DNA of 64,000 bases from Anoplopoma fimbria (lineage: Eukaryota > Chordata > Actinopteri > Perciformes > Anoplopomatidae): positions 3,369,448 to 3,433,447 of the forward strand of contig NC_072453.1 in NCBI RefSeq assembly GCF_027596085.1, written 5' to 3'. This document shows, piece by piece, positions 1 through 15,493 of the stretch (positions are counted from its first letter, which is position 1; every line of letters starts with the position of its first letter). The position numbers and the translations under genes were made by a program. The notes below the pieces were generated by a model. The model was not told where the DNA came from. It ran no database searches and worked only from the letters and a program-made list of their open reading frames with translations.

Positions 1-780
1 TTGACATACTATACTATGACTTATTTTGACATACTATACCATGACTTTTTTTCGTCATACTGTACTATGACTTACTATGACTTTACTTATTTTTTTGACA
101 TACTATACTTTCATTTTTTTTGCTTCTTGACATACTATACTATGACTATTTTCGACATACTATACTATGACTTAATTTAATATTTCAACATACTATACTT
201 TGACTTTTTTCTACATACTATACTATGACTTTATTTAATTTTTCTACATACTATACTATGACTTTTTGGGGTTTTTTTTCGACATACTATACTATGACTT
301 ATTTTGACATACTATACCATGACTTTTTTTCGTCATACTGTACTATGACTTACTATGACTTTATTTATTTTTTTGACATACTATACTATTCATTTTTTTG
401 ACATACTATACTATGACTTTTTTACTACTATACTATGACTTTTTTAACTTTACTATGACTATTTTTTTTTCTTGACATACTATACTATGACTATTTTCGA
501 CATACTTTTGACTTTATTTAATTTTCACATACTATACTATGACTTTTTCGACATTTACTATGACTTTCTTACTATACTATACTATGACTTTTTGGGGGTT
601 TTTTTCGACATACTATACTATGACTTATTTTGACATACTATACCATGACTTTTTTTCGTCATACTGTACTATGACTTACTATGACTTTATTTATTTTTTT
701 GACATACTATACTATTCATTTTTTTCGACATACTATACTATGACTTTCTACTTACTATACTATGACTTTTTCCGCTGTTT

Positions 781-1725
781 TTGACATACTACACTATGAC
801 TTTTTTCGTCATACTATACTATGACTTTTATCGACTTACTATACTATGACTTTGTTGAATTTTTTGTCATACTATACTATGACTTGTTTATTTTTTTGTC
901 ATACTATACTATGACTTTTTACACTTTTTTCATCACACTGTACTATGACATTTTTCAACTAACTGTACTATGACTATCTACTTACTGTACTATGACTTTT
1001 TTCGCTTCTTGACACACTACACTATGACTTTTATCGACATACTACACTATGACTTTTTTTGACATACTTTTGACATAGTATACTATAACATTTTTTCGAC
1101 ATACAATACTATGACTTTTATTCTTTTACTTTTTCCAACATACTATACTGTTACTGTTTTTGAAAAACTATACAATGATTCTTTTTTACTTTTTCCACAC
1201 TTTTATGCCTTTTTAAAAAAAATGTAACCTACTATACTATGATTATTAAATTTTTTCAACATACTATTCTATAACTTTTTAACACTTTACTATGACTTTT
1301 TTCATCATACTATACTATGACTCTCTACTTATTATACTATAATTTTTCAACTTACTGTACTGTGACTTTTTTATTTTTCTTGACATACTATACTATGACT
1401 TTTTACATACTTTTGACTTTATTTATCACACTATACTATGACTTTTTTAACTTTTTTTCTACATACTATACTATGACTTTTTTTGACATAGTATACTATG
1501 ACTTTTTTTTCACTTTTTTTCGACATACTATACTCTGACTATATTACATAACTATACTATAACTTTTTTTTCAATTCTTTTGACATACTATACTTTGATT
1601 TCTTTCGGCATACTATACTATGATTTTTTTCACTTTTTTCGACTTACTATACTATAACTATATTACATTTTTCGACATACTATACTATGGATTTTTTCAA
1701 CATACTACACTATGACTTTTTTTAT
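781..1725 (+). repeat. Diverged satellite segment, copy 1 of a long duplicated block
   Basis: This stretch contains unusual core variants (CTACACTATG, GTAACCTACTATAC, TACTGTTACTG and the palindrome CATAGTATACTATG). Nearly the same order and wording recurs at 12,086-13,010. Landmarks at 781 and 1224 are both exactly 11,305 bases from their partners, while one near 1689 is 11,282 away. The two copies are therefore collinear with few indels. Confidence 0.85.
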
Positions 1726-4700
1726 TTTTTTGTCATACTATACTATGACTTTTGACATTTTTCGACTATACTACTATACTATGACTCTCTACTTACTATA
1801 CTATGACTTTTTTAACTTACAATACTATGACTTTTTTTTCTTGACATACTTACTTGACATACTATACTATGACTATTTTATTTCAACATACTATACTATA
1901 CTATACTATGACTTAATATTTCAACATACTATACCATGACTTTTTTTCGACATACTATACTATGACTTATTTTGACATACTATACCATGACTTTTTTTCG
2001 TCATACTGTACTATGACTTACTATGACTTTATTTATTTTTTTGACATACTATACTATTCATTTTTTTTTTTTTCATACTATACTATGACTTTCTACTTAC
2101 TATACTATGACTTTTTTAACTTACAGTACTATGACTTTTTTTGCTTCTTGACATACTATACTATGACTATTTTCGACATACTATACTATGACTTTATTTA
2201 ATTTTTCACATACTATACTTTGACTTTTTTCTACATACTATACTATGACTTTATTTAATTTTTCTACATACTATACTATGACTTTTTTTTTCGACATACT
2301 ATACTATGACTTATTTTGACATACTATACTATGACTTTTTTTTTTTCATACATACTGTACTATGACTTACTATGACTTTATTTATTTTTTTGACATACTA
2401 TACTATTCATTTTTTTTGCTTCTTGACATACTATACTATGACTTTTTTCGACATACTATACTATGACTTACTTTAATATTTTTTCGACAACATACTATAC
2501 TTTGACTTTTTTCTACATACTATACTATGACTTTTTTTACTATTTTTTACATACTATACTATGACTTTTTGGGGACTTTTTTTTTTTTACTATACTATGA
2601 CTTTTTTGACATACTATACTATGACTTTTTTTCGTCATACTGTACTATGACTTACTATGACTTTATTTATTTTTTTGACATACTATACTATTCATTTTTT
2701 TTGCTTCTTGACATACTATACTATGACTTTTTCGACATACTATACTATGACTTAATTTAATATTTCAACATACTATACTTTGACTTTTTTCTACATACTA
2801 TACTATGACTTTATTTAATTTTTCTACATACTATACTATGACTTTTTGGGGGGTTTTTTCGACATACTATACTATGACTTATTTTGACATACTATACCAT
2901 GACTTTTTTTCGTCATACTGTACTATGACTTACTATGACTTTATTTATTTTTTTGACATACTATACTATTCATTTTTTTCGACATACTATACTATGACTT
3001 TCTACTTACTATACTATGACTTTTTTAACTTACAGTACTATGACTTTTTTTGCTTCTTGACATACTATACTATGACTATTTTCGACATACTATACTATGA
3101 CTTTATTTAATTTTTCTACATACTATACTTTGACTTTTTAATTTTTCAACATACTATACTTACTATGACTTTATTTAATTTTTCTACATACTATACTATG
3201 ACTTTTTGGGGGTTTTTTTCGACATACTATACTATGACTTATTTTGACATACTATACCATGACTTTTTTTCGTCATACTGTACTATGACTTACTATGACT
3301 TTATTTATTTTTTTGACATACTATACTATTCATTTTTTTTGCTTCTTGACATACTATACTATGACTATTTTCGACATACTATACTATGACTTAATTTAAT
3401 ATTTCAACATACTATACTTTGACTTTTTTCGACATACTATACTATGACTTATTTTGACATACTATACCATGACTTTTTTTCGTCATACTGTACTATGACT
3501 TACTATGACTTTATTTATTTTTTTGACATACTATACTATTCATTTTTTTCGACATACTATACTATGACTTTCTACTTACTATACTATGACTTTTTTAACT
3601 TACAGTACTATGACTTTTTTTGCTTCTTGACATACTATACTATGACTATTTTCGACATACTATACTATGACTTTATTTAATTTTTCTACATACTATACTT
3701 TGACTTTTTTCTACATACTATACTATGACTTTATTTAATTTTTCTACATACTATACTATGACTTTTTGGGGGTTTTTTTCGACATACTATACTATTTTTG
3801 ACATGACTATACCATGACTTTTTTTCGTCATACTGTACTATGACTTACTATGACTTTATTTATTTTTTTGACATACTATACTATTCATTTTTTTTGCTTC
3901 TTGACATACTATACTATGACTATTTTCGACATACTATACTATGACTTAATTTAATATTTCAACATACTATACTTTGACTTTTTTCTACATACTATACTAT
4001 GACTTTATTTAATTTTTCTACATACTATACTATGACTTTTTGGGGGGTTTTTTCGACATACTATACTATGACTTATTTTGACATACTATACCATGACTTT
4101 TTTTCGTCATACTATACTATGACTTACTATGACTTTATTTATTTTTTTGACATACTATACTATTCATTTTTTTCGACATACTATACTATGACTTTCTACT
4201 TACTATACTATGACTTTTTTAACTTACAGTACTATGACTTTTTTTGCTTCTTGACATACTATACTATGACTATTTTCGACATACTATACTATGACTTAAT
4301 TTAATATTTCAACATACTATACTTTGACTTTTTTCGACATACTATACTATGACTTATTTTGACATACTATACCATGACTTTTTTTCGTCATACTGTACTA
4401 TGACTTACTATGACTTTATTTATTTTTTTGACATACTATACTATTCATTTTTTTCGACATACTATACTATGACTTTCTACTTACTATACTATGACTTTTT
4501 TAACTTACAGTACTATGACTTTTTTTGCTTCTTGACATACTATACTATGACTATTTTCGACATACTATACTATGACTTTATTTAATTTTTCTACATACTA
4601 TACTTTGACTTTTTTCTACATACTATACTATGACTTTATTTAATTTTTCTACATACTATACTATGACTTTTTTGCTTTTTCGACATACTATACTATGACT

Positions 4701-7700
4701 TATTTTGACATACTATACCATGACTTTTTTTCGTCATACTGTACTATGACTTACTATGACTTTATTTATTTTTTTGACATACTATACTATTCATTTTTTT
4801 ATGACTTTTTTTGACTACTATACTATACTATGACTTTTTTGACATAACTTTTTTTTTTTTTGACATACTATACTATGACTATTTTCGACATACTATACTA
4901 TGACTTAATTTAATATTTCAACATACTATACTTTGACTTTTTTTTTTCGACATACTATACTATGACTTATTTTGACATACTATACCATGACTTTTTTTCG
5001 TCATACTGTACTATGACTTACTATGACTTTATTTATTTTTTTGACATACTATACTATTCATTTTTTTCGACATACTATACTATGACTTTCTACTTACTAT
5101 ACTATGACTTTTTTAACTTACAGTACTATGACTTTTTTTGCTTCTTGACATACTATACTATGACTATTTTCGACATACTATACTATGACTTTATTTAATT
5201 TTTCATACATACTATACTTTGACTTTTTTCTACATACTATACTATGACTTTATTTAATTTTTCTACATACTATACTATGACTTTTTGGGGGTTTTTTTCG
5301 ACATACTATACTATGACTTATTTTGACATACTATACCATGACTTTTTTTCGTCATACTGTACTATGACTTACTATGACTTTACTATGACTTTATTTATTT
5401 TTTTGACATACTATACTATTCATTTTTTTTTTTGCATACTATACATACTATACTATGACTATTTTCGACATACTATACTATGACTTAATTTAATATTTCA
5501 CATACTATACTTTGACTTTTTACTATACTATGACATACTATACTATGACTTTTTTCGATTTACTATGACTTTTTTTTTTGACATACTATACTATGACTTT
5601 TTTTTCATACTTTGTACTATGACTTTTTTACACTTTTTTGACATACTATACTATGACATTTTTCACTAACTATACTATGACTTCTACTTACTATACTATG
5701 ACTTTTTTAACTTACAGTACTATGACTTTTTTTGCTTCTTGACATACTATACTATGACTATTTTCACATACTATACTATGACTTAATTTAATATTTCAAC
5801 ATACTATACTTTGACTTTTTTCGACATACTATACTATGACTTATTTTGACATACTATACCATGACTTTTTTTCGTCATACTGTACTATGACTTACTATGA
5901 CTTTTTATTTTTTTGACATACTATACTATTCATTTTTTTCGACATACTATACTATGACTTTCTACTTACTATACTATGACTTTTTTAACTTACAGTACTA
6001 TGACTTTTTTTACTATGACTTTCTTGACATACTATACTATGACTATTTTCGACATACTATACTATGACTTTTTTTGTCATATTTAATTTTTTTTCTACAT
6101 ACTATACTTTGACTTTTTTCTACATACTATACTATGACTTTATTTAATTTTTCTACATACTATACTATGACTTTTTGGGGGGTTTTTTTTGACATACTAT
6201 ACTATGACTTATTTTGACATACTATACCATGACTTTTTTTTTCGTCATACTGTACTATGACTTACTATGACTTTATTTATTTTTTTGACATACTATACTA
6301 TTCATTTTTTTTGCTTCTTGACATACTATACTATGACTATTTTCGACATACTATACTATGACTTAATTTAATATTTCAACATACTATACTTTGACTTTTT
6401 TATTTCATACTATACTTTGACATACTACTATACTATGACTTTATTTATTTTGACATACTATACTATGACTTTTTTGACATACTATACTATGACTTATTTT
6501 GACATTACTATACTGACTTTTTTTCGTCATACTGTACTATGACTTACTATGACTTTATTTATTTTTTTGACATACTATACTATTCATTTTTTTCGACATA
6601 CTATACTATGACTTTCTACTTACTATACTATGACTTTTTTAACTTACAGTACTATGACTTTTTTTGCTTCTTGACATACTATACTATGACTATTTTCGAC
6701 ATACTATACTATGACTTTATTTAATTTTTCTACATACTATACTTTGACTTTTTTCTACATACTATACTATGACTTTATTTAATTTTTCTACATACTATAC
6801 TATGACTTTTTGGGGGTTTTTTTTTTTCGACATACTATACTATGACTTATTTTGACATACTATACCATGACTTTTTTTTTTTTCGTCATACTGTACTATG
6901 ACTTACTATGACTTTATTTATTTTTTTGACATACTATACTATTCATTTTTTTTTTTACAGTACTATGACTTTTTCTTGACATACTATACTATGACTATTT
7001 TCGACATACTATACTATGACTTAATTTAATATTTCAACATACTATACTTTGACTTTTTTCTACATACTATACTATGACTTTATTTAATTTTTCTACATAC
7101 TATACTATGACTTTTTGGGGGTTTTTTTCGACATACTATACTATGACTTATTTTACATACTATACCATGACTTTTTTTTTTATACTGTACTATGACTTAC
7201 TATGACTTTATTTATTTTTTTTTCACATACTATACTATTCATTTTTTTCGACATACTATACTATGACTTTCTACTTACTATACTATGACTTTTTTAACTT
7301 ACAGTACTATGACTTTTTTTGCTTCTTGACATACTATACTATGACTATTTTCACATACTATACTATGACTTAATTTAATATTTCAATACTATACTTTTTT
7401 TCTACATTACTATGACTTTTTTTTTTTCTACATACTATACTATGACTTTTTGATTTTTTTCGACATACTATACTATGACTTATTTTGACATACTATACCA
7501 TGACTTTTTTTTCGTCATATACTGTACTATGACTTACTATGACTTTATTTATTTTTTTGACATACTATACTATTCATTTTTTTCGACATACTATACTATG
7601 ACTTTCTACTTACTATACTATGACTTTTTCCGCTGTTTTTGACATACTACACTATGACTTTTTTCGTCATACTATACTATGACTTTTATCGACTTACTAT

Positions 7701-10700
7701 ACTATGACTTTGTTGAATTTTTTGTCATACTATACTATGACTTGTTTATTTTTTTGTCATACTATACTATGACTTTTTACACTTTTTTTTTCACACTGTA
7801 CTATGACATTTTTCAACTAACTGTACTATGACTATCTACTTACTATACTATGACTTTTTTAACTTACAATACTATGACTTTTTTTTTGACATAGCTTCTT
7901 GACATACTATACTATGACTATTTTCGACATACTATACTATGACTTAATTTAATATTTCAACATACTATACTTTGACTTTTTTCGACATACTATACTATGA
8001 CTTATTTTGACATACTATACCATGACTTTTTTTCGTCATACTGTACTATGACTTACTATGACTTTATTTATTTTTTGACATTTTTGACATTATACTATTC
8101 ATTTTTTTCGACATACTATACTATGACTTTCTACTTACTATACTATGACTTTTTTAACTTACAGTACTATGACTATTTTTGCTTTTTTTCTACTACATAC
8201 TATACTATGACTATTTTCGACATACTATACTATGACTTAACTTTAATATTTCAACACATACTATACTTTGACTTTTTTCTACATACTATACTATGACTTT
8301 ATTTAATTTTTCTACATACTATACTATGACTTTTTGGGGTTTTTTTTCGACATACTATACTATGACTTATTTTGACATACTATACCATGACTTTTTTTCG
8401 TCATACTGTACTATGACTTACTATGACTTTATTTATTTTTTTGACATACTATACTATTCATTTTTTTCGACATACTATACTATGACTTTCTACTTACTAT
8501 ACTATGACTTTTTTACTATGACTTTTTGACATACTATACTATGACTTTTTTCGACATACTATACTATGACTTTTATACTTTTTTTGTCTATACTATGACT
8601 TTGTTATGAATTTTTTGTCATACTATACTATGACTTGACATACTATACTATGACTTTTTTACTTTTTTCATCATACTATACTATGACATTTTTCACATAC
8701 TACTACTATGACTTTTTTCCACACTAACTACTTACTATACTTACTATGACTTTTTTAACTTTACTATGACTTTTTTTGCTTCTTGACATACTATACTATG
8801 ACTATTTTCGACATACTATACTATGACTTAATTTAATATTTCAACATACTATACTTTGACTTTTTTCGACATACTATACTATGACTTATTTTGACATACT
8901 ATACCATGACTTTTTTTTTTTCGACTCATACTGTACTATGACTTACTATGACTTTATTTATTTTTTTTTTGACATACTATACTATTCATTTTTTTCGACA
9001 TACTATACTATGACATTTTTCTACTTACTATACTATGACTTTTTTAACTTACAGTACTATGACTTTTTTTGCTTCTTGACATACTATACTATGACTATTT
9101 TCGACATACTATACTATGACTTAATTTAATATTTCAACATACTATACTTTGACTTTTTTCTACATACTATACTATGACTTTATTTAATTTTTCTACATAC
9201 TATACTATGACTTTTTGGGGTTTTTTTTCGACATACTATACTATGACTTATTTTGACATACTATACCATGACTTTTTTTCGTCATACTGTACTATGACTT
9301 ACTATGACTTTATTTATTTTTTTGACATACTATACTATTCATTTTTTTTTTTTCGACATACTATACTATGACTTTTTTCAACTTACTGTACTATGACTTT
9401 TTTCGCTGTTTTTGACATACTACACTATGACTTTTTTCGTCATACTATACTATGACTTTTATCGACTTACTATACTATGACTTTGTTGAATTTTTTGTCA
9501 TACTATACTATGACTTGTTTATTTTTTTGTCATACTATACTATGACTTTTTACACTTTTTTCATCACACTGTACTATGACATTTTTCAACTAACTGTACT
9601 ATGACTATCTACTTACTATACTATGACTTTTTTAACTTACAATACTATGACTTTTTTTGCTTCTTGACATACTATACTATGACTATTTTCGACATACTAT
9701 ACTATGACTTAATTTAATATTTCAACATACTATACTTTGACTTTTTTTTTAAAAAAAATGTATACATACTATACTATGACTTATTTTGACATACTATACC
9801 ATGACTTTTTTTCGTCATACTGTACTATGACTTACTATGACTTTATTTATTTTTTTGACATACTATACTATTCATTTTTTTCGACATACTATACTATGAC
9901 TTTCTACTTACTATACTATGACTTTTTTAACTTACAGTACTATGACTTTTTTTGCTTCTTGACATACTATACTATGACTATTTTCGACATACTATACTAT
10001 GACTTAATTTAATATTTCAACATACTATACTTTGACTTTTTTATACTACATACTATACTATGACTTTATTTAATTTTTCTACAACTATACTATGACTTTT
10101 TGGGGGTTTTTTTCGACATACTATACTATGACTTATTTTGACATACTATACCATGACTTTTTTTTCGTCATACTGTACTATGACTTACTATGACTTTATT
10201 TATTTTTTTGACATACTATACTATTCATTTTTTTCGACATACTATACTATGACTTTCTACTTACTATACTATGACTTTTTTGACATACTACACTATGACT
10301 TTTTTGACATACTATGACTATGACTTTTTTTTTTTCATACTATACTATGACTTTTATCGACTTACTATACTATGACTTTGTTGAATTTTTTGTCATACTA
10401 TACTATGACTTGTTTATTTTTTTGTCATACTATACTATGACTTTTTACACTTTTTTCATCACACTACTACTATGACATTTTTCAACTAACTGTACTATGA
10501 CTATCTACTTACTATACTATGACTTTTTTAACTTACAATACTATGACTTTTTTTGCTTCTTGACATACTATACTATGACTATTTTCGACATACTATACTA
10601 TGACTTAATTTAATATTTCAACATACTATACTTTGACTTTTTTCGACATACTATACTATGACTTATTTTGACATACTATACCATGACTTTTTTTCGTCAT

Positions 10701-12085
10701 ACTGTACTATGACTTACTATGACTTTATTTATTTTTTTGACATACTATACTATTCATTTTTTTCGACATACTATACTATGACTTTCTACTTACTATACTA
10801 TGACTTTTTTAACTTACAGTACTATGACTTTTTTTGCTTCTTGACATACTATACTATGACTATTTTCGACATACTATACTATGACTTAATTTAATATTTC
10901 TACATACTATACTTTGACTTTTTTCTACATACTATACTATGACTTTATTTAATTTTTCTACATACTATACTATGACTTTTTGGGGGTTTTTTTCGACATA
11001 CTATACTATGACTTATTTTGACATACTATACCATGACTTTTTTTCGTCATACTGTACTATGACTTACTATGACTTTATTTATTTTTTTGACATACTATAC
11101 TATCATTTTTTTCATACTTGACTTTTGACATACTATACTATGACTATTTTACATACTATACTATGACTTTTTTTTAATATTTTGACATACTATACTATGA
11201 CTTTTTTTTTTTGTCTCTACATACTATACTATGACTTTTTTAATTTTTCGACTTACTATACTATGACTTTTTGACATTTTTTTATTTACATGACATACTA
11301 TACTATGACTTTTTTGACATACTTATGACTTTTTTTACATACTATACTTATGACTTTTTACACTTTTTTCACATACTATACTATGACATTTTTTTCAACT
11401 AACTATACTATGACTTCTACTTACTATACTATGACTTTTTTAACTTACAATACTATGACTTTTTTTTTCTTGACATACTATACTATGACTATTTTTTTCG
11501 ACATACTATACTATGACTTAATTTAATATTTCAACATACTATACTTTGACTTTTTTCGACATACTATACTATGACTTATTTTGACATACTATACCATGAC
11601 TTTTTTTTTTTTCGTCATACTGTACTATGACTTACTATGACTTTATTTATTTTTTTGACATACTATACTATTCATTTTTTTCGACATACTATACTATGAC
11701 TTTCTACTTACTATACTATGACTTTTTTAACTTACAGTACTATGACTTTTTTTGCTTCTTGACATACTATACTATGACTATTTTCGACATACTATACTAT
11801 GACTTAATTTAATATTTCAACATACTATACTTTGACTTTTTTCTACATACTATACTATGACTTTATTTAATTTTTCTACATACTATACTATGACTTTTTG
11901 GGGGTTTTTTCGACATACTATACTATGACTTATTTTGACATACTATACCATGACTTTTTTTCGTCATACTGTACTATGACTTACTATGACTTTATTTATT
12001 TTTTTGACATACTATACTATTCATTTTTTTCGACATACTATACTATGACTTTCTACTTACTATACTATGACTTTTTCCGCTGTTT

Positions 12086-13010
12086 TTGACATACTACACT
12101 ATGACTTTTTTCGTCATACTATACTATGACTTTTATCGACTTACTATACTATGACTTTGTTGAATTTTTTGTCATACTATACTATGACTTGTTTATTTTT
12201 TTGTCATACTATACTATGACTTTTTACACTTTTTTCATCACACTGTACTATGACATTTTTCAACTAACTGTACTATGACTATCTACTTACTGTACTATGA
12301 CTTTTTTCGCTTCTTGACACACTACACTATGACTTTTATCGACATACTATACTATGACTTTTTTTGACATACTTTTGACATAGTATACTATAACATTTTT
12401 TCGACATACAATACTATGACTTTTATTATTTTACTTTTTCCAACATACTATACTGTTACTGTTTTTGAAAAACTATACAATGATTCTTTTTTACTTTTTC
12501 CACACTTTTATGCCTTTTTAAAAAAAATGTAACCTACTATACTATGATTATTACATTTTTTTCAACATACTATTCTATAACTTTTTAACACTTTACTATG
12601 ACTTTTTTCGTCATACTATACTATGACTCTCTACTTATTATACTATAATTTTTCAACTTACTGTACTGTGACTTTTTTCGCTTCTTGACATACTATACTA
12701 TGATTTTTATCGACATACTATACTATGACTTTATTTAATTTTTCGACATACTATACTATGACTTTTTTTGACATAGTATACTATGACTTTTTTCACTTTT
12801 TTCGACATACTATACTCTGACTATATTACATAACTATACTATAACTTTTTTTTCAATTCTTTTGACATACTATACTTTGATTTCTTTCGGCATACTATAC
12901 TATGATTTTTTTCACTTTTTTCGACTTACTATACTATAACTATATTACATTTTTCGACATACTATACTATGGATTTTTTCAACATACTACACTATGACAT
13001 TTTTTTTCGT
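12086..13010 (+). repeat. Diverged satellite segment, copy 2 of the duplicated block
   Basis: Collinear partner of 781-1725. The first part of the same block also appears in shorter form near 7630-7850, 9405-9650, 10,280-10,540 and 13,440-13,660, which suggests repeated block transfer inside the array. Confidence 0.85.
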
Positions 13011-14261
13011 CATACTACACTATGACATTTTTCGACTAACTATACTATGACTCTCTACTTACTATACTATGACTTTTTTAACTTACAGTACTATGACTTT
13101 TTTTGCTTCTTGACATACTATACTATGACTATTTTCGACATACTATACTATGACTTAATTTAATATTTCAACATACTATACTTTGACTTTTTTCGACATA
13201 CTATACTATGACTACTTACTTTAATTTTTCTTTTTTCACATACTATACTATGACTTTTTGGGGGTTTTTTTTTTTTGACATACTATACTATGACTTATTT
13301 TGACATACTATACCATGACTTTTTTTCGTCATACTGTACTATGACTTACTATGACTTTATTTATTTTTTTGACATACTATACTATTCATTTTTTTCGACA
13401 TACTATACTATGACTTTCTACTTACTATACTATGACTTTTTCCGCTGTTTTTGACATACTACACTATGACTTTTTTCGTCATACTATACTATGACTTTTA
13501 TCGACTTACTATACTATGACTTTGTTGAATTTTTTGTCATACTATACTATGACTTGTTTATTTTTTTGTCATACTATACTATGACCTTTTACACTTTTTT
13601 CATCACACTGTACTATGACATTTTTCAACTAACTGTACTATGACTATCTACTTACTATACTATGACTTTTTTCGCTTCTTGACATACTATACTATGACTT
13701 TTTTTGACATACTACACTATGACTTTTTTCGACATACTATACTAGAACTAATTTAGACATACTGTGCTATAACTTTCTTCTTACTATACTATGACTTTTT
13801 GCAACTTACTGTAGTATGACTTATTCCTTTTTTTTATATACTGTACTATGACTTTTTAATGTTGTCAACATACCATACTATGACTTTTTTTAACTTTTAC
13901 AAACATACTATACAACGTTTTTTTCCTTTTACTTTGTTTGACATACTATACTATGACTTTTTGCTACATACAATACTATGACCTTTTAAGACTTTTTTGG
14001 ACATATAATACTACTTTTATTTGTTCAACATACTATACTATGACTTTTTTTAAACTTCGTTAGACATCCTATACTATACTACCTTTTAAAAATAATTAAT
14101 AATTGATCTACTATACTGTGACTATACTGTGACTATACTGTGATCTACTATACTTTCTTCAACATACTATACTATTACTTTTTTCGACATATTATACTAT
14201 GACTTTTCATGACTATTATCGTCATAGTTTCAGCGTTTCTTTTCATGAAATTTTTGACATC

Positions 14262-14995
14262 AGAATCAGATACACTTTATTGATCCCCGGAGGAAGTTGG
14301 TTCATTACAGTTGCTCTTATACATATGCATGAAAAAATATATGAAAAATAGAACTAAATGACTATGTGACATGTAAATAAATTACTAAGTGCAATGTTAA
14401 TTATGTACATAATGCTAAAATATAATTTACATTATGTAGTTATGATACAAGTAAAAAACAAAAACAAGAAAAATGCAATGAGAAACATTAAATATGTGCG
14501 CAAATGTGTACATCAAAAATACTGAGTGGGATCTTCAATGTGCTTTAAATATACAGACAAGAATGGTACAAAGAAAAATTTAATAAGACTATTTTTTTTT
14601 TAATGTACAGTATAAATGCAGTATTACTTGCAGAGTATTACACATATGAATTATGGTACACTTTATATTACAGTTCATATTTATAGAAAAATACAAGCAA
14701 TCAGAAATTATGGGGTGGAACAAGCTTAACGGCAAGTCTATTGAGGTATGAGTTGAAATGTTTGATTGTACTCCTTTGTTTGACCAACACCCATGGAATG
14801 GGTGGGAGACATTGTCCAAGATCACATGTAGCTTTGACAGCATCCTTCTTTCTGACACCATCATCAGGGAGTCCAGATCTACGCCACAATGTCACTGTTC
14901 TTCGGTGTGTCTTTGGTAAATCTGTTAGGAAAGAAATAAAAACTAGCACTGACTTATTCAACGTCCCCCAGGATTTTCAGCAGATGTTGAAGGAT
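14262..14995 (-). mobile_element. Degraded non-LTR retrotransposon 3' fragment inserted in the satellite edge
   Basis: On the - strand a broken frame around 14,780-14,864 encodes SERRMLSKLHVILDNVSHP, which resembles the intact-looking ERRMKAKLRAILDNPSHP of the element at 19.5-19.9 kb. The fragment ends (at 14,282 on +) with tttattgatccccgg, the complement of the GGGGATCAATAAA 3' terminus shared with the copies at 18.4 and 19.5 kb. Satellite-like sequence lies on both sides. The family belongs to non-LTR (LINE) elements; the clade (L2/CR1-like) is inferred. Confidence 0.65.
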
Positions 14996-15127
14996 TAAGA
15001 CTTTTTTCAACTCAAGATTAAGACTTTTATACTATAATGTGACTTTCTTTGACATAGTACACCATGACTTTTGTCAAAAAGTATACTATGATTAGTTTTT
15101 ACTTTTTTCAAAATATTATACTATGAA
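14996..15127. repeat. Satellite remnant beyond the retrotransposon
   Basis: Degenerate units such as GACATAGTACACCATGACT, GTATACTATGATTAG and TATTATACTATGA continue the satellite theme to the right of the inserted element, then give way to unique sequence. Confidence 0.8.
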
Positions 15128-15493
15128 AAATTTGCATATCTTGGACACAATAATATTCTTGGCATGTACAGTACTGAAGAGGAATGCAGATAACTAAATA
15201 AAAGATGCTTAATATTTCTCAAAATGTATTAAATAGGTTATACTATGTGAGATTGCTGTTTTGTATTCAGCCTCCACCACGATCCTCCAACATGAGAATT
15301 CAAGACTGTGGTGTTTTTTCTTGAACTTTGGATTGATAACATTTTTATAGATGGAACATGCCGTATTTTCTTTGTCTGTTCAGGTATTTCGGCCACAATA
15401 TTTGCTAAGAATAACTAGCTCTTGAGTTTATTTCCATTGTAGATTATTCAACAAGAACCTATTATAACCTCTTGCAACTTCTGCCTCAGTTAC

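Larger units (their letters stand above)
1..14250. repeat. AT-rich tandem satellite array with higher-order blocks
   Basis: A core close to ACATACTATACTATGACTT recurs every roughly 20-35 bases, separated by T-runs with variants such as CGACAT, CGTCATACTGTAC and CTTCTTGACAT. The + strand is rich in T and very poor in G. Longer blocks of roughly 280-360 bases, each holding about a dozen variant cores in a fixed order, recur many times; for example the same 237-base open stretch starts at 3444, 4349 and 4962. The array runs off the left edge, so its full length is unknown. From about 13,700 the units become more diverged. Open frames of 60-100 codons are by-products of a stop-poor repeat frame, not genes. 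Confidence 0.97.

Noticed and set aside
539..12089. Many + strand open frames of 60-101 codons (Tyr/Phe/Thr/Met-rich)
   Set aside because: They translate the satellite core and appear only because one repeat frame lacks stops; no promoter, start context or conservation supports coding.
1..14250. CRISPR-like array
   Set aside because: Units are not a constant repeat with unique spacers; the spacers are T-rich variants of the same satellite, and the genome is vertebrate.
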